A stretch of DNA of 64,000 bases from AC-32 sp963716865 (GTDB lineage: Bacteria > Actinomycetota > Thermoleophilia > Gaiellales > Gaiellaceae), in contig CAVQUF010000003.1 of NCBI GenBank assembly GCA_963716865.1, positions 186,001 to 250,000 of the forward strand. Direction: 5' to 3'. Positions 57,074 to 64,000 of this stretch are shown here, in pieces; position 1 is the first letter of the stretch; each line of letters begins with the position of its first letter. The notes beneath the pieces were generated by a model that was not told the origin of the DNA, ran no database searches, and saw only the letters and a program-made list of their open reading frames with translations. Made by a program: the position numbers and the translations under genes.

Positions 57074-58441
57074 CTAGCCGGCGGGCGGGCCGCCGAAGTC
57101 GCGCACGAACCCGTCGAACCTGTCATTCGTGTCGCCGGAGACAAGGCCCGAGTACGAGGAGAAGGCGAGGTAGCGATCGTTCGCGCTGAACGCGACGCTG
57201 CCGCCCCCGACGGCGCTGGCGTCGGCGCCCTGATTCCCGTTCTGGCCGAGGCTGGCCAGGATCGTCCGGCCGCTCCGGAGATTGCGGACGAAGACGTCGG
57301 TGATGTCGTTCGCGTCGCCCACGACCAGGTTCGACGCCAGCGAGGTGAACGCCACGTAGCGACCATCGGCGCTGATGCTCAGGCCGCCGAGGTTCTCGCC
57401 GTTCGCCTGCCGGCCTGCGCTGCTGACACTCACCCGAGTCGTCCGGTGGGTCTTGCGGTCGCGGAGGAAGATGTCGAAGGTGCGGTTCGTATCGCCGCGG
57501 ACGAGATTCGAGTCCGCGGAGTGGAAGGCGACGTAGCGGCCGTCGGCGCTGATCGCCGGCGCGTTGCTGCCGTTGCCCGTCCGATCCGCGCCCCCTTGCT
57601 TGCCGGCGCTGCTCACGCTCACGCGCTCGGTCTTGCCGGTCCGGCGGTCGTGGACGAACACATCACCGAGCTTGTTGGTGTCGCCGGGAACGAGGTTCGT
57701 GGCCGAGGACTGGAACGCAACGTAGCGACCGCCGGCGCCGAACACGGGCTGGGTGCTCTCGCAGTAGCTCACGTTGCACCTGGCCTGGGCGCCGCGACTG
57801 TTGAGGCTGACGCGAGTCGTCTTTCCCGTCGCGAGGTCTCGGACGAAGACATCCGAGAACCGGTTCGTATCGCTGCGGACGAGATTCGACGCCAGCGACT
57901 GGTAGGCGACATAGCGGCCGTCTGCGCTGATCGCCGGCAGCTCGCTTGCGCCGTTGGCCTGGCGGCCGGAGCTGCTGACGCTGACTCGCTTCGTCCGGTG
58001 GGTCTTGAGATCGCGAAGGAAGACGTCCGTAACGCGGTTCGTGTCGGCAGGAACGAGGTTCGGCGAATCGGACTTGAAGACGACGTACCGGCCCCCAGCG
58101 CTGATCCCGCCGGCGATCGAGCCGCCCGAGGGATCGGAGCTCGGCTTGGCCTGGGCGCCGCCACTCGAGACGCTGACCCGCTTCGTCGCGCCGGTCTTGC
58201 GGTCGCGGACGAAGACGTCCCAGCGATTGTTCGTGTCGCCGGGAACCAGGTTCCTCGCCTGCGAGTTCACGAGGACGTAGCGGCCGTTCGCGCTGATGCC
58301 GACCGCGTAGCTGTCCCGGTCGCCCTGGCCGCCACCGCTGGAGACGCTGACGCGTACCGTCGAGGGCGGGTGTGCCGCCGACGCGGAGAGGGCCAGACAG
58401 CCGAAGGCGATCGAGCCTGTAAGTGCGATGAGCTTCTTCAC
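57074..58441 (-). CDS. Secreted multi-repeat beta-propeller protein (TolB/WD40-like)
   Basis: A 455-residue protein with a signal peptide (KKLIALTGSIAFGCLALSASA, residues 2-22). About seven repeats follow, each with the pattern ISADGRYVAF-S-x-x-SNLV-x-GDTN-x-x-DVFVRD-x-x-T-x-x-T-x-RVSVSS. That is the seven-bladed propeller type of WD40-like/TolB proteins with regular Asp-x-Asn turns that may bind Ca2+. GTG 58441 follows GGAGGACATC. Four 11-bp phased pentamers lie 41 to 79 bases upstream. It ends a leftward series of genes behind the second two-component system. Confidence 0.82.
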   Translation of the reverse strand: MKKLIALTGSIAFGCLALSASAAHPPSTVRVSVSSGGGQGDRDSYAVGISANGRYVLVNSQARNLVPGDTNNRWDVFVRDRKTGATKRVSVSSGGAQAKPSSDPSGGSIAGGISAGGRYVVFKSDSPNLVPADTNRVTDVFLRDLKTHRTKRVSVSSSGRQANGASELPAISADGRYVAYQSLASNLVRSDTNRFSDVFVRDLATGKTTRVSLNSRGAQARCNVSYCESTQPVFGAGGRYVAFQSSATNLVPGDTNKLGDVFVHDRRTGKTERVSVSSAGKQGGADRTGNGSNAPAISADGRYVAFHSADSNLVRGDTNRTFDIFLRDRKTHRTTRVSVSSAGRQANGENLGGLSISADGRYVAFTSLASNLVVGDANDITDVFVRNLRSGRTILASLGQNGNQGADASAVGGGSVAFSANDRYLAFSSYSGLVSGDTNDRFDGFVRDFGGPPAG

Positions 58442-58482
58442 GATGTCCTCCTTCGTTGTCGACCCCATCGTCGTGGGGCTCG

Positions 58483-58520
58483 GCAACATCCCCGTCACGG
58501 GCACGTAACGGTTTCGCGAC
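58483..58520 (-). promoter_or_regulatory. Phased repeat site 1, upstream of the propeller gene
   Basis: Plus-strand pentamers GCAAC (58483), GTCAC (58494), GTAAC (58505) and GCGAC (58516) lie exactly 11 bp apart. In the direction of the gene these are GTCGC, GTTAC, GTGAC, GTTGC. The last ends 41 bases before the start at 58441. Three of the five bases are fixed in all units. Confidence 0.75.
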
Positions 58521-58533
58521 AGATCCCGCGTCG

Positions 58534-60048
58534 TCAGCCCGCGGGCGTGAAGGTGGCTCCGTCGGCGAAGCCGGGGTCTCCACCCCAGACGATCAGCTCG
58601 CGTCCCGTCCAGGCGCCGACCGGATCGAGGCGACCACGCAGCGGCGCCTGCGGAAGCGGCGACCAGCCATCCGCCCTCGGGTCGTATGCGAGGCCGTGGG
58701 GAGGGATCACGAACGCGCCCGGACTGCCGGTCTCGCCGCCCCACAGGAGGAGCCGCTTGCCGGTCCAGACCGCCGCCGCTCCCGCCCGGCCGGCGTCCAT
58801 CGGCGCGAGCCTCCGCCAGCGGTTCGTCCCGGGGTCGTAGGCGAAGCCGACCGTGGGTGCGTTCCTGCCGCCGACGACGAGGACCTCGCTACCGTCCCAG
58901 ACCGCGCTTGCGCTCGCGCGTGCCTCCGGAAGCGGGGCAAGCCTGCGCCAGCTGTTCGTCGCCCGCGTGTACGCGGCCGCCCTCGCGCCGGAGACGACCA
59001 CCAGCTCGCGCCCCGTCCAGGCGCCGGCGGAGGATGGCTCGCCTCGGAGCGGCGCCCGAGGCAGGCTGCGCCAGCTATCCGTCGCCGGCAGGTAGGCAGC
59101 GGCGCCGTTCCCGGTCCATCCGATCAGCTCGCGGCCGGTCCAGGTCGCAACGGCCGGTGCAAGCCCGCCGGGCGGGGAGGCGAGTCGCCGCCAGAGGTGC
59201 GTCGCCGGATCGAACGCCGTAAGTGCGCCCCGGCGCCAGACCAGCATCTCCTTGCCGGTCCAGACCGCGCGGTACGGTCCCGAGCCCGGGCCAGGCGGAG
59301 GCGTCAGCCGCCGCCACGCGTTCGTGCTGGGTTGGTATGCCACGAAGACCGGTGCCCGGCGAGCCCGGCCGAGAACGAGCAGCTCCCGGCCCGTCCAGAC
59401 GCTCGCCCGGCCGGTGGGCGCCGCGATCGGCGCAGGGGGCAGCGGGCGCCAGCTTCCCGCCAGCGGCGAGACGACCGGCGCGAGGCTCTGGTAGGCGCTG
59501 CGACCGACCGGGTGGTCGAGCACGATCCCGCCGCTCGAGAAGACGTTCACCGGAGTGCCGTCCAGCTCGAAGCGGACGGCCTTCACGGTTGGAAACTGGG
59601 TGAGCGTGTAGACGACCTGGGCGAGACGGAGCTGCAGCGAGCGCGAGCCCGCACCGGCCTCGTAGTCCGAGGTGAGGTCGACCCGTGCGACGCCTTTCGC
59701 GATCGTGACGCCGAGTAGCCGCGTTCCGCGTGGGATCTCGCTCCGAAGGCCCGCTGACCGCTCGGCCCGGGTCGGGCCGGCGAGCAGCGCATCGAGCGCG
59801 GCGGTCGCCACCCGTGGTGTCGCGGCGTGCGTCCGAAGCGCCTCGACCAGCCGTCCGCCGCGGGCGAACCAGACCTCGAGCGCGCGCCCGCTCGGCAGGC
59901 TCCCCGTGAGCTGCGATGCCTGCGTCGAGGTCGTCTGCCGCGGCGGCGGCCCGAGCGACACGGCCTTGTCGGAGCCCCAGCCCGCGAGAAAGTAGCCGAC
60001 AGCGCCGGCGGCGATCACCAGCGCCGCGAGTGCGAGAAGCGATTTCAC
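58534..60048 (-). CDS. Membrane-anchored GerMN plus Kelch-repeat protein
   Basis: A 504-residue protein. Residues 1-22 are a signal anchor (KSLLALAALVIAAGAVGYFL). Residues 50-170 are a GerMN-type domain (LVEALRTHAATPRVATAALDALLAGPTRAE, RGTRLLGVTIAKGVARVDLTSD) as in spore germination and LpqB-like proteins. Six to seven Kelch units follow (TGRELLVLGRARR, TGKEMLVWRRGAL, WTGRELVVVSGAR, TGKRLLLWGGETG, each before YDP/YxPxTxxWRRL). GTG 60048 follows AAAGGAGG. Four phased pentamers lie 44 to 82 bases upstream. It resembles envelope sensor or binding proteins; no enzymatic centre is seen. Confidence 0.82.
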   Translation of the reverse strand: MKSLLALAALVIAAGAVGYFLAGWGSDKAVSLGPPPRQTTSTQASQLTGSLPSGRALEVWFARGGRLVEALRTHAATPRVATAALDALLAGPTRAERSAGLRSEIPRGTRLLGVTIAKGVARVDLTSDYEAGAGSRSLQLRLAQVVYTLTQFPTVKAVRFELDGTPVNVFSSGGIVLDHPVGRSAYQSLAPVVSPLAGSWRPLPPAPIAAPTGRASVWTGRELLVLGRARRAPVFVAYQPSTNAWRRLTPPPGPGSGPYRAVWTGKEMLVWRRGALTAFDPATHLWRRLASPPGGLAPAVATWTGRELIGWTGNGAAAYLPATDSWRSLPRAPLRGEPSSAGAWTGRELVVVSGARAAAYTRATNSWRRLAPLPEARASASAVWDGSEVLVVGGRNAPTVGFAYDPGTNRWRRLAPMDAGRAGAAAVWTGKRLLLWGGETGSPGAFVIPPHGLAYDPRADGWSPLPQAPLRGRLDPVGAWTGRELIVWGGDPGFADGATFTPAG

Positions 60049-60092
60049 CGGGCCTCCTTTGCCCGTTCCGCCACGAATCCTGTTCGCGCTGC

Positions 60093-60130
60093 GCAACGCC
60101 CGAGCGACGGGTTCGTAACGGTTCTGTAAC
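60093..60130 (-). promoter_or_regulatory. Phased repeat site 2, upstream of the GerMN-Kelch gene
   Basis: Plus-strand pentamers GCAAC (60093), GCGAC (60104), GTAAC (60115) and GTAAC (60126) at exactly 11 bp. Read towards the gene: GTTAC, GTTAC, GTCGC, GTTGC, ending 44 bases before the start at 60048. They occupy most of the 130-bp gap behind the Kelch lipoprotein gene. Confidence 0.75.
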
Positions 60131-60178
60131 AACGCGAAACCGCCCCGGGGGGCGATTTCGCGGGGGGAGCGTTTCGGG

Positions 60179-61321
60179 TCAAGCGTGAGCCGGCGTGAAC
60201 GCTGCTCCATCCGAGAGGTACTTGGGGTACCTCTCCGGGTGCGCGGTGCCTATGGGGGTTCCTATGACACCGCCCCAGACGATCAGATCGCGCCCAGTCC
60301 AGGCTACGGTCTGCCCGGATCCCTGCAGGGGCGCCGCGGGAAGCGCAGACCAGCGGTCGGTCTGTGCGTCGTAGGCGAGCCCGCGGGCCGACTCGCCGCC
60401 GCCCCAGACGAGCAGCCGGTGGCCGGTCCAGAAGGCGGCCGCACCCTGGAGCCCGAAGGGCAGTCGGGCAAGGCTGCGGAAGCGATTCGTCGCGGGGTCG
60501 TAGGCGAAGGCCGAGCGTGAGTGGGCGCCGGCCCCGACGACAAGGACCTCGCGCCCGTCCCACGCGGCGGCGCCACCGTACTGGGGCAACGGTGCGATCC
60601 GACGCCAGGTGTCCGTCGCAGGGTTGTACGCGGCCGCGCGGGCGAAGCTCGCCGGATAGGGCTTGCCCGAGCCAGGATTGATTCCGTTGGAGAACAGGAC
60701 GAGCTCGTGCCCGGTCCAGGCTCCGACCGGGCCCTGCGAGGGAGCGAGCGGCGAGGGGGCCAGGTCGCGGTACGTGTCCGTCGCCGGGTTGTAGGCGCTG
60801 CCGTTCCCCCAGGCGTCGCCGCAGCAGCCGCCTCCCCAGCCGATCGCCTCGCGGCCGGTCCAGACCACGAGCCCGCCGCCGACGGACTTGCGCAGCGTCC
60901 TCCAGGCGTGCGTCGTCGGGTTGTAGGCGACGGAGTGGAAGGCGCCGAAGGCGAGCATCTCCTTGCCGGTCCAGACGGCCTCGTAGTTTGGTACGTAGCT
61001 CGGGCCGGGCGACGGAGACAGGCGGGTCCACTTGGTCGACGCGGGGTCGTACGCCTCTGCGGCGTCGACGTGGGCACCGAGGTCCGTGACCTGACGGCGG
61101 CCGAAGAGGATGAGCTGCCGTCCAGTCCAGACAGCGGTCGGCCCCTGGTCGATCTTGATCGGGGCCGTCGGCAGCGCCCGCCAGGCTGCGACGGAGGCTT
61201 GACGCGGCTGCCCGGAGGCTCCGCCACACGCCACGAGCAGGAACGCGATCGAGCTCCCGAGACCGATAGCGGTGGCAAGCACGACGAGCTTCTTGACGAG
61301 GGTGTGGACTGCAAGGGACAT
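60179..61321 (-). CDS. Kelch-repeat lipoprotein
   Basis: A 380-residue protein with a signal peptide (VKKLVVLATAIGLGSSIAFLLVAC) ending in a lipobox LVAC, so it is likely lipid-anchored outside the membrane. Six or more Kelch units follow, each with a WTGRQLILFGRR/WTGKEMLAFGAF-type strand and a YDPAST-x-x-W or YNPATDTYRDL strand, about 50 residues apart, forming a propeller. ATG 61321 follows AGGAGGTCGCG. It is 10 bases behind the small protein 61332-61541 and should share its promoter (phased site 3). It resembles the GerMN-Kelch protein downstream and may work with it. Confidence 0.82.
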   Translation of the reverse strand: MSLAVHTLVKKLVVLATAIGLGSSIAFLLVACGGASGQPRQASVAAWRALPTAPIKIDQGPTAVWTGRQLILFGRRQVTDLGAHVDAAEAYDPASTKWTRLSPSPGPSYVPNYEAVWTGKEMLAFGAFHSVAYNPTTHAWRTLRKSVGGGLVVWTGREAIGWGGGCCGDAWGNGSAYNPATDTYRDLAPSPLAPSQGPVGAWTGHELVLFSNGINPGSGKPYPASFARAAAYNPATDTWRRIAPLPQYGGAAAWDGREVLVVGAGAHSRSAFAYDPATNRFRSLARLPFGLQGAAAFWTGHRLLVWGGGESARGLAYDAQTDRWSALPAAPLQGSGQTVAWTGRDLIVWGGVIGTPIGTAHPERYPKYLSDGAAFTPAHA

Positions 61322-61331
61322 CGCGACCTCC

Positions 61332-61541
61332 TCAGGCTGCGTAGGCGAACGGGTGGTAGAAGGCGTCGAGCGCGCGCCTGCGGTCGACGGCGAGCTGGAA
61401 GCGATCGCCGGTGCGCGAGTCGGTCACGGAGACCGTCACGGCGTCCTCACTCGGGTGCCAGACGAGGCGAACGGCGAGACCGTCGCTCTCGCGGCTGGCG
61501 AGCTCTCGGGACTGCTTGCGATCGGTGGTGGCGTTCATCAC
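61332..61541 (-). CDS. Small conserved hypothetical protein
   Basis: A 69-residue protein with a charged start (ATTDRKQSRELASRESDG), a beta-rich middle (LAVRLVWHPSEDAVTVSVTDSRTGDRFQLAV) and an aromatic end (ALDAFYHPFAYAA). It has no signal or TM segment. I recognise its general form from actinobacterial genomes but know no function. The start is GTG 61541 or ATG 61538 next to it; no ribosome site is seen, so the mRNA may be leaderless. Four phased pentamers lie just upstream (61563-61600). It heads the unit with the Kelch lipoprotein. Confidence 0.68.
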   Translation of the reverse strand: MMNATTDRKQSRELASRESDGLAVRLVWHPSEDAVTVSVTDSRTGDRFQLAVDRRRALDAFYHPFAYAA

Positions 61542-61562
61542 GGCGCATGCTGCTCGCCGTGG

Positions 61563-61600
61563 GCAACGCCCCGGTCACTGTTCCGTAACGCTTCTGCTAC
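61563..61600 (-). promoter_or_regulatory. Phased repeat site 3, upstream of the small protein gene
   Basis: Plus-strand pentamers GCAAC (61563), GTCAC (61574), GTAAC (61585) and GCTAC (61596) at exactly 11 bp. Read towards the gene: GTAGC, GTTAC, GTGAC, GTTGC. The order of the last three is the same as in sites 1 and 4. It ends 21 bases before GTG 61541 and 24 before ATG 61538. Confidence 0.75.
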
Positions 61601-61607
61601 AGCTGTC

Positions 61608-62942
61608 TCAGAGCCTGAGCGTAAAGCGGGTGCCCTTGCCGGGCTCGCTCCAGACCTGGATCTCGCCGCCGAGGAGCCTCGCGTTCTCCTGTGCGATCGC
61701 CAGGCCGAGGCCCGAGCCGTGGCCGCTGCGCGCAGGATCCGCCTTGTAGAAGCGCTCGAACAGATGCGGCAGATGCTCGGGCGGGATTCCCGGGCCATGG
61801 TCACCAACCTCGACGAAAGCGCCGTCCCCGTCGCGCCGAACTCGCACGTCCACACCGTCGCCGCCGTGCTCGAGCGCGTTCCCGACGAGGTTGGTGACGA
61901 TGCGCTCGAGGCGGCGCGGGTCGCTCGTGATGACCGTCTCATCGGCCTCGAGGCTCACGCGCTCCTCCCATTCGCGCGACCTGAGGATCGTGACCGTCAA
62001 GGCGGCGAGATCGACCGGCTCGGCCTGCACGCTCTCGGCGCCGGCGTCGAGGCGGGAGATCTCCATCAGCTCTTCGACGAGTCGGCGCAGGCGGCCGACG
62101 TCCGAGATCAGCAGCTCGGCGGGCCGGCGCGATTCTGGGGGCATCCGCTCCAGGTGCTCCGCAAGCAGCGAGGCCTCGCCGACCAGGCCGGTCAGTGGCG
62201 TGCGCAGCTCGTGCGCGACGTCGGCCGTGAAGCGCCGCTCGCGGGCCCGCGCCGCGGAGAGCGCCGCGATCTTCGCCTGGAGCGCCGCCGCCATCTCGTT
62301 GAACGACTGCGCCCAGGCGCCGAACTCGTCCTGTCCCTCCACCGGCAAGCGCGTCTCGAGCAACCCCTCCGCCAGAGAGTGCGCCGCCACGCTCGCCCGC
62401 GCGACGGGCCGAAGGGTGCTGCGCGCCAGCACGATCCCGGCCAGCGCGGCCAGGAGCGCCAGGATCCCGACCCCGCCGAGAAGGATGTTCCGAAGCTGGG
62501 CGAGCTCGTGCCGCAGACCCTCCTCGGAGAAGAAGAAGTAGAGCGCCGTGCCGTCGTTCGCCTGCGTCCCGGTGACGAGGTAGGCCGTGCCGGCGACCGT
62601 CGTCCGCTCGTAGCCGAGCTCTCCCCGGCCCACGATCCGGCGCAGGCCTGGAGGCACGGCCTGCAGGCTGACGTTCGTGCCTGACAGGAACACGCGCCCG
62701 TTGCGCGTGGCGACGGTACGGAAGTCGCCCCGGCTTCTGTAGACCCGCAGCAAACGGTCTGTCCCCGCCGAGCGGTAGGCGCGGGCGACGTCGAGGTTGC
62801 GCCGCGTCTGCCGGATGCCCGAGTCGACCGAGTCCGCGAGCAGGTTGTGCCTCACGACGAGGTACGAGCCCGCCCCGAGCGCGGCCGCCGAGAGCCCGAC
62901 CGCGAGCGCGAACGTGATCGTCAGGCGGCGGCGAAACGTCAC
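61608..62942 (-). CDS. Sensor histidine kinase, two-component system 2
   Basis: A 444-residue membrane kinase. TM1 is residues 7-29 (LTITFALAVGLSAAALGAGSYLV) and TM2 about 148-170 (LLGGVGILALLAALAGIVLA), with a sensor of about 115 residues between. A HAMP segment (RPVARASVAAHSLAEGLLETRL) follows, then FTADVAHELRTPLTGLVGE with the phospho-His, N box IVTNLVGNALEHGGDG, and G boxes VGDHGPGIP and HGSGLGLAIA. The GTG start overlaps the stop of the regulator (GTGA), so the two are co-translated. It likely senses the cell surface, given the secreted proteins around it. Confidence 0.93.
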   Translation of the reverse strand: MTFRRRLTITFALAVGLSAAALGAGSYLVVRHNLLADSVDSGIRQTRRNLDVARAYRSAGTDRLLRVYRSRGDFRTVATRNGRVFLSGTNVSLQAVPPGLRRIVGRGELGYERTTVAGTAYLVTGTQANDGTALYFFFSEEGLRHELAQLRNILLGGVGILALLAALAGIVLARSTLRPVARASVAAHSLAEGLLETRLPVEGQDEFGAWAQSFNEMAAALQAKIAALSAARARERRFTADVAHELRTPLTGLVGEASLLAEHLERMPPESRRPAELLISDVGRLRRLVEELMEISRLDAGAESVQAEPVDLAALTVTILRSREWEERVSLEADETVITSDPRRLERIVTNLVGNALEHGGDGVDVRVRRDGDGAFVEVGDHGPGIPPEHLPHLFERFYKADPARSGHGSGLGLAIAQENARLLGGEIQVWSEPGKGTRFTLRL

Positions 62943-63619
62943 GCTGCGTCGAAGCGGTAGCCGACCCCACGCACGGTACGGATCAGCTTCGGCTGCTTCG
63001 GGTCGTCCTCGATCTTCGCGCGCAGCCGCTGGACGGCGGCGTCCACGAGCCGCGAGTCGCCGAGGTAGTCGTAGTTCCAGACCAGCTCGAGCAGCAGCTC
63101 GCGGGTGAACACCTGTTTCGGGCGACGTGCGAGCTCGTGCAGGAGGCGGAACTCGGTCGCGGTGAGCGCGATCTCCTCGCCTTCGCGCTTGACGGTGAAG
63201 GCGCCGGGGTCGATCACGAGCCCCCCGGCGGCGATCACGTGGTCGCCCGGATCGACGGCCGAGCGCCGGAGCACCGCCTTGATCCGCGCCACCAGCTCCG
63301 GCAGCTCGAACGGCTTCGTCACGTAGTCGTCGGCGCCGAGCTCCAGTCCGACGACGACGTCGTGCAGGTCGGTGCGTGCCGTCAGCATCACGATCGGCGT
63401 CTGGCTCTCGTGCCGGATCTCGCGGCAGACCTCGAAGCCGTCCAGCGAGGGAAGCATCACGTCGAGGACCACGAGTTCGAACGACCCCTGCCGAAATTGA
63501 AGCAGCCCCTCGCGACCGTCGCCGCTCGCGGTCACTCGGAAGCCCGCCTGCTCGAGGCCTAGAGTCGTGATCTCGCGGATCGAGGCGTCGTCCTCCACGA
63601 GCAATAGATGCTCGTTCAC
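62939..63619 (-). CDS. Response regulator, OmpR/PhoB family, two-component system 2
   Basis: A 226-residue regulator. The receiver has the acidic start LLLVEDDASIREITTLG, the phosphorylation Asp in LVVLDVMLPSLDGFE (about residue 53), the Thr in VMLTARTDL and the Lys in YVTKPFELPEL. The C-terminal winged helix has LTATEFRLLHELARRPKQVFTRELLLELVW and DAAVQRLRAKIEDDPKQPKLIRTVRGVGYRF. OmpR-type proteins bind direct repeats of about 11 bp; four such sites surround this gene. No repeats are seen upstream of its own start, where the 268-bp gap holds site 4 for the divergent gene. Confidence 0.93.
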   Translation of the reverse strand: MNEHLLLVEDDASIREITTLGLEQAGFRVTASGDGREGLLQFRQGSFELVVLDVMLPSLDGFEVCREIRHESQTPIVMLTARTDLHDVVVGLELGADDYVTKPFELPELVARIKAVLRRSAVDPGDHVIAAGGLVIDPGAFTVKREGEEIALTATEFRLLHELARRPKQVFTRELLLELVWNYDYLGDSRLVDAAVQRLRAKIEDDPKQPKLIRTVRGVGYRFDAA

Positions 63620-63805
63620 GCGCCAAGCGTAGGCAGCCTCCCCGGCCGTGGCTAGTCGCGGAGTCGAGCGCTCTGGCCAGAGATCCTCTTCGCAAGGATC
63701 GGCAACCGTATCTCCAGGGCGGGCGGTGTGGGTCTCACGGAACGGGAGCGGCCTCCCCTCGCGGGATGTTCAGCCACTTCGACTTCTGAGGCTCCCGTCG
63801 TCGCC

Positions 63806-63854
63806 GTTGCGGAACGGTTACCTGCCTGTGACGGCGGTGTTGCTCGGCGGTCGC
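63806..63854 (+). promoter_or_regulatory. Phased repeat site 4, upstream of the secreted protein gene
   Basis: Plus-strand pentamers GTTGC (63806), GTTAC (63817), GTGAC (63828), GTTGC (63839) and GTCGC (63850) at exactly 11 bp. Units two to four have the same order as in sites 1 and 3. The fourth ends 44 bases before the start codon at 63888, the same distance as in site 2. The rest of the gap 63620-63887 shows no other element. Confidence 0.78.
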
Positions 63855-63887
63855 AGGATGGAGCGTGTAATCGACAAGGAGGCATCA

Positions 63888-64000
63888 ATGAAGCCCTCGC
63901 TCCTCATCTCAACGGCCATCGCGATCCTTGTAGCAGCCGTGGCCGCTTCCTCGCCCCTCCTCGCGGCACCAACGTCGTCGTCCGCGGCTCGCCAGGCCGG
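63888..64000 (+). CDS. Secreted protein, 3' end outside the window
   Basis: Only the first 37 residues are visible. They form a signal peptide (KPSLLISTAIAILVAAVAAS, then SPLLAAPTSSSA with a likely cleavage after AAA-type residues). ATG 63888 has an excellent ribosome site, AAGGAGG, six bases upstream. It is divergent from the second two-component system, and five phased repeats precede it, so it is likely controlled by that system. The mature protein cannot be identified. Confidence 0.75.
   Translation, partial: MKPSLLISTAIAILVAAVAASSPLLAAPTSSSAARQA

Noticed and set aside
63620..63805. Autoregulatory phased repeats in front of two-component system 2
   Set aside because: GTCGC occurs near 63654 but no further unit follows at 11 bp, so I do not call a site for the regulator's own promoter.

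Overview
The window is a 64-kb piece of a high-GC bacterial chromosome. Dense coding, frequent GTG and TTG starts, many GTGA/ATGA stop-start overlaps and the gene families present (DUF3105, PPGK-like ROK kinase, SigX5-type ECF factor, bifunctional homocysteine methyltransferase/MTHFR, large LuxR-AAA regulators) point to an actinobacterium. A deep-branching soil lineage such as Thermoleophilia (Gaiellales/Solirubrobacterales) is my best guess, by inference only. There is no rRNA, phage, CRISPR or transposase. One tRNA gene, tRNA-Asp(GTC), is present.

Layout. 0-9.8 kb: two DHA2 drug exporters, a ROK kinase, DUF3105, a RibD-like reductase, an MgtA-type P-ATPase, hemolysin III and a class III CoA-transferase. 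9.8-18.8 kb: stress and metabolism genes (ferritin-like protein, Hsp20, two CBS proteins, ATP-grasp ligase, malic enzyme, cupin, epimerase), a divergent MarR/YceI pair with clear operator sites, a frameshifted FMN reductase and a DEAD-box helicase with a folded leader. 18.8-23.9 kb: a leftward operon of M55 peptidase, oxidoreductase, cyclodeaminase-like protein, CaCA exchanger and DinB, with a divergent SDR. 23.9-31.4 kb: a 61-bp tandem repeat block, homocysteine methyltransferase/MTHFR, a broken LuxR-AAA regulator and a broken MarP-like protease. 31.9-39.2 kb: tRNA-Asp followed by cargo genes (GH3, phosphoesterase, PAS-LuxR, lipoprotein, two secreted proteins) separated by three copies of the tRNA 3' end. 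This looks like a stepwise-built tRNA island without a visible integrase. 39.2-47.8 kb: YcaQ-type glycosylase, USP, MFS, cysteine synthase-like enzyme, zinc-ribbon membrane proteins and a DUF899 protein. 48-57 kb: a two-component system with a divergent secreted protein, RDD protein, MFS, an STAS protein overlapping an ECF sigma gene tail to tail, and a CPA1 antiporter. 57-64 kb: a second two-component system with a cluster of secreted Kelch, GerMN and beta-propeller proteins.

The strongest hidden signal is regulatory. Four promoter regions around the second two-component system (upstream of starts at 58441, 60048, 61541 and 63888) each carry four or five pentamers of the type GT(N)(A/G)C repeated at exactly 11 bp, in the same orientation relative to the gene and mostly in the same order (GTTAC, GTGAC, GTTGC). 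This is the geometry of OmpR/PhoB-family binding sites and defines a likely regulon: the regulator plus three secreted propeller proteins, a small protein and one more secreted protein. The first two-component system has its own 11-bp repeats in its divergent promoter region. Other structural signals are a three-member dispersed hairpin repeat family, a leader that pairs the Shine-Dalgarno of the DEAD-box helicase, inverted MarR operators over a TTGACG-17-TACGAT promoter, and a shared CGATGAGTT element upstream of the sigma factor, the STAS gene and the adjacent exporter. Four otherwise typical genes carry single-base frameshifts, which may be assembly errors.
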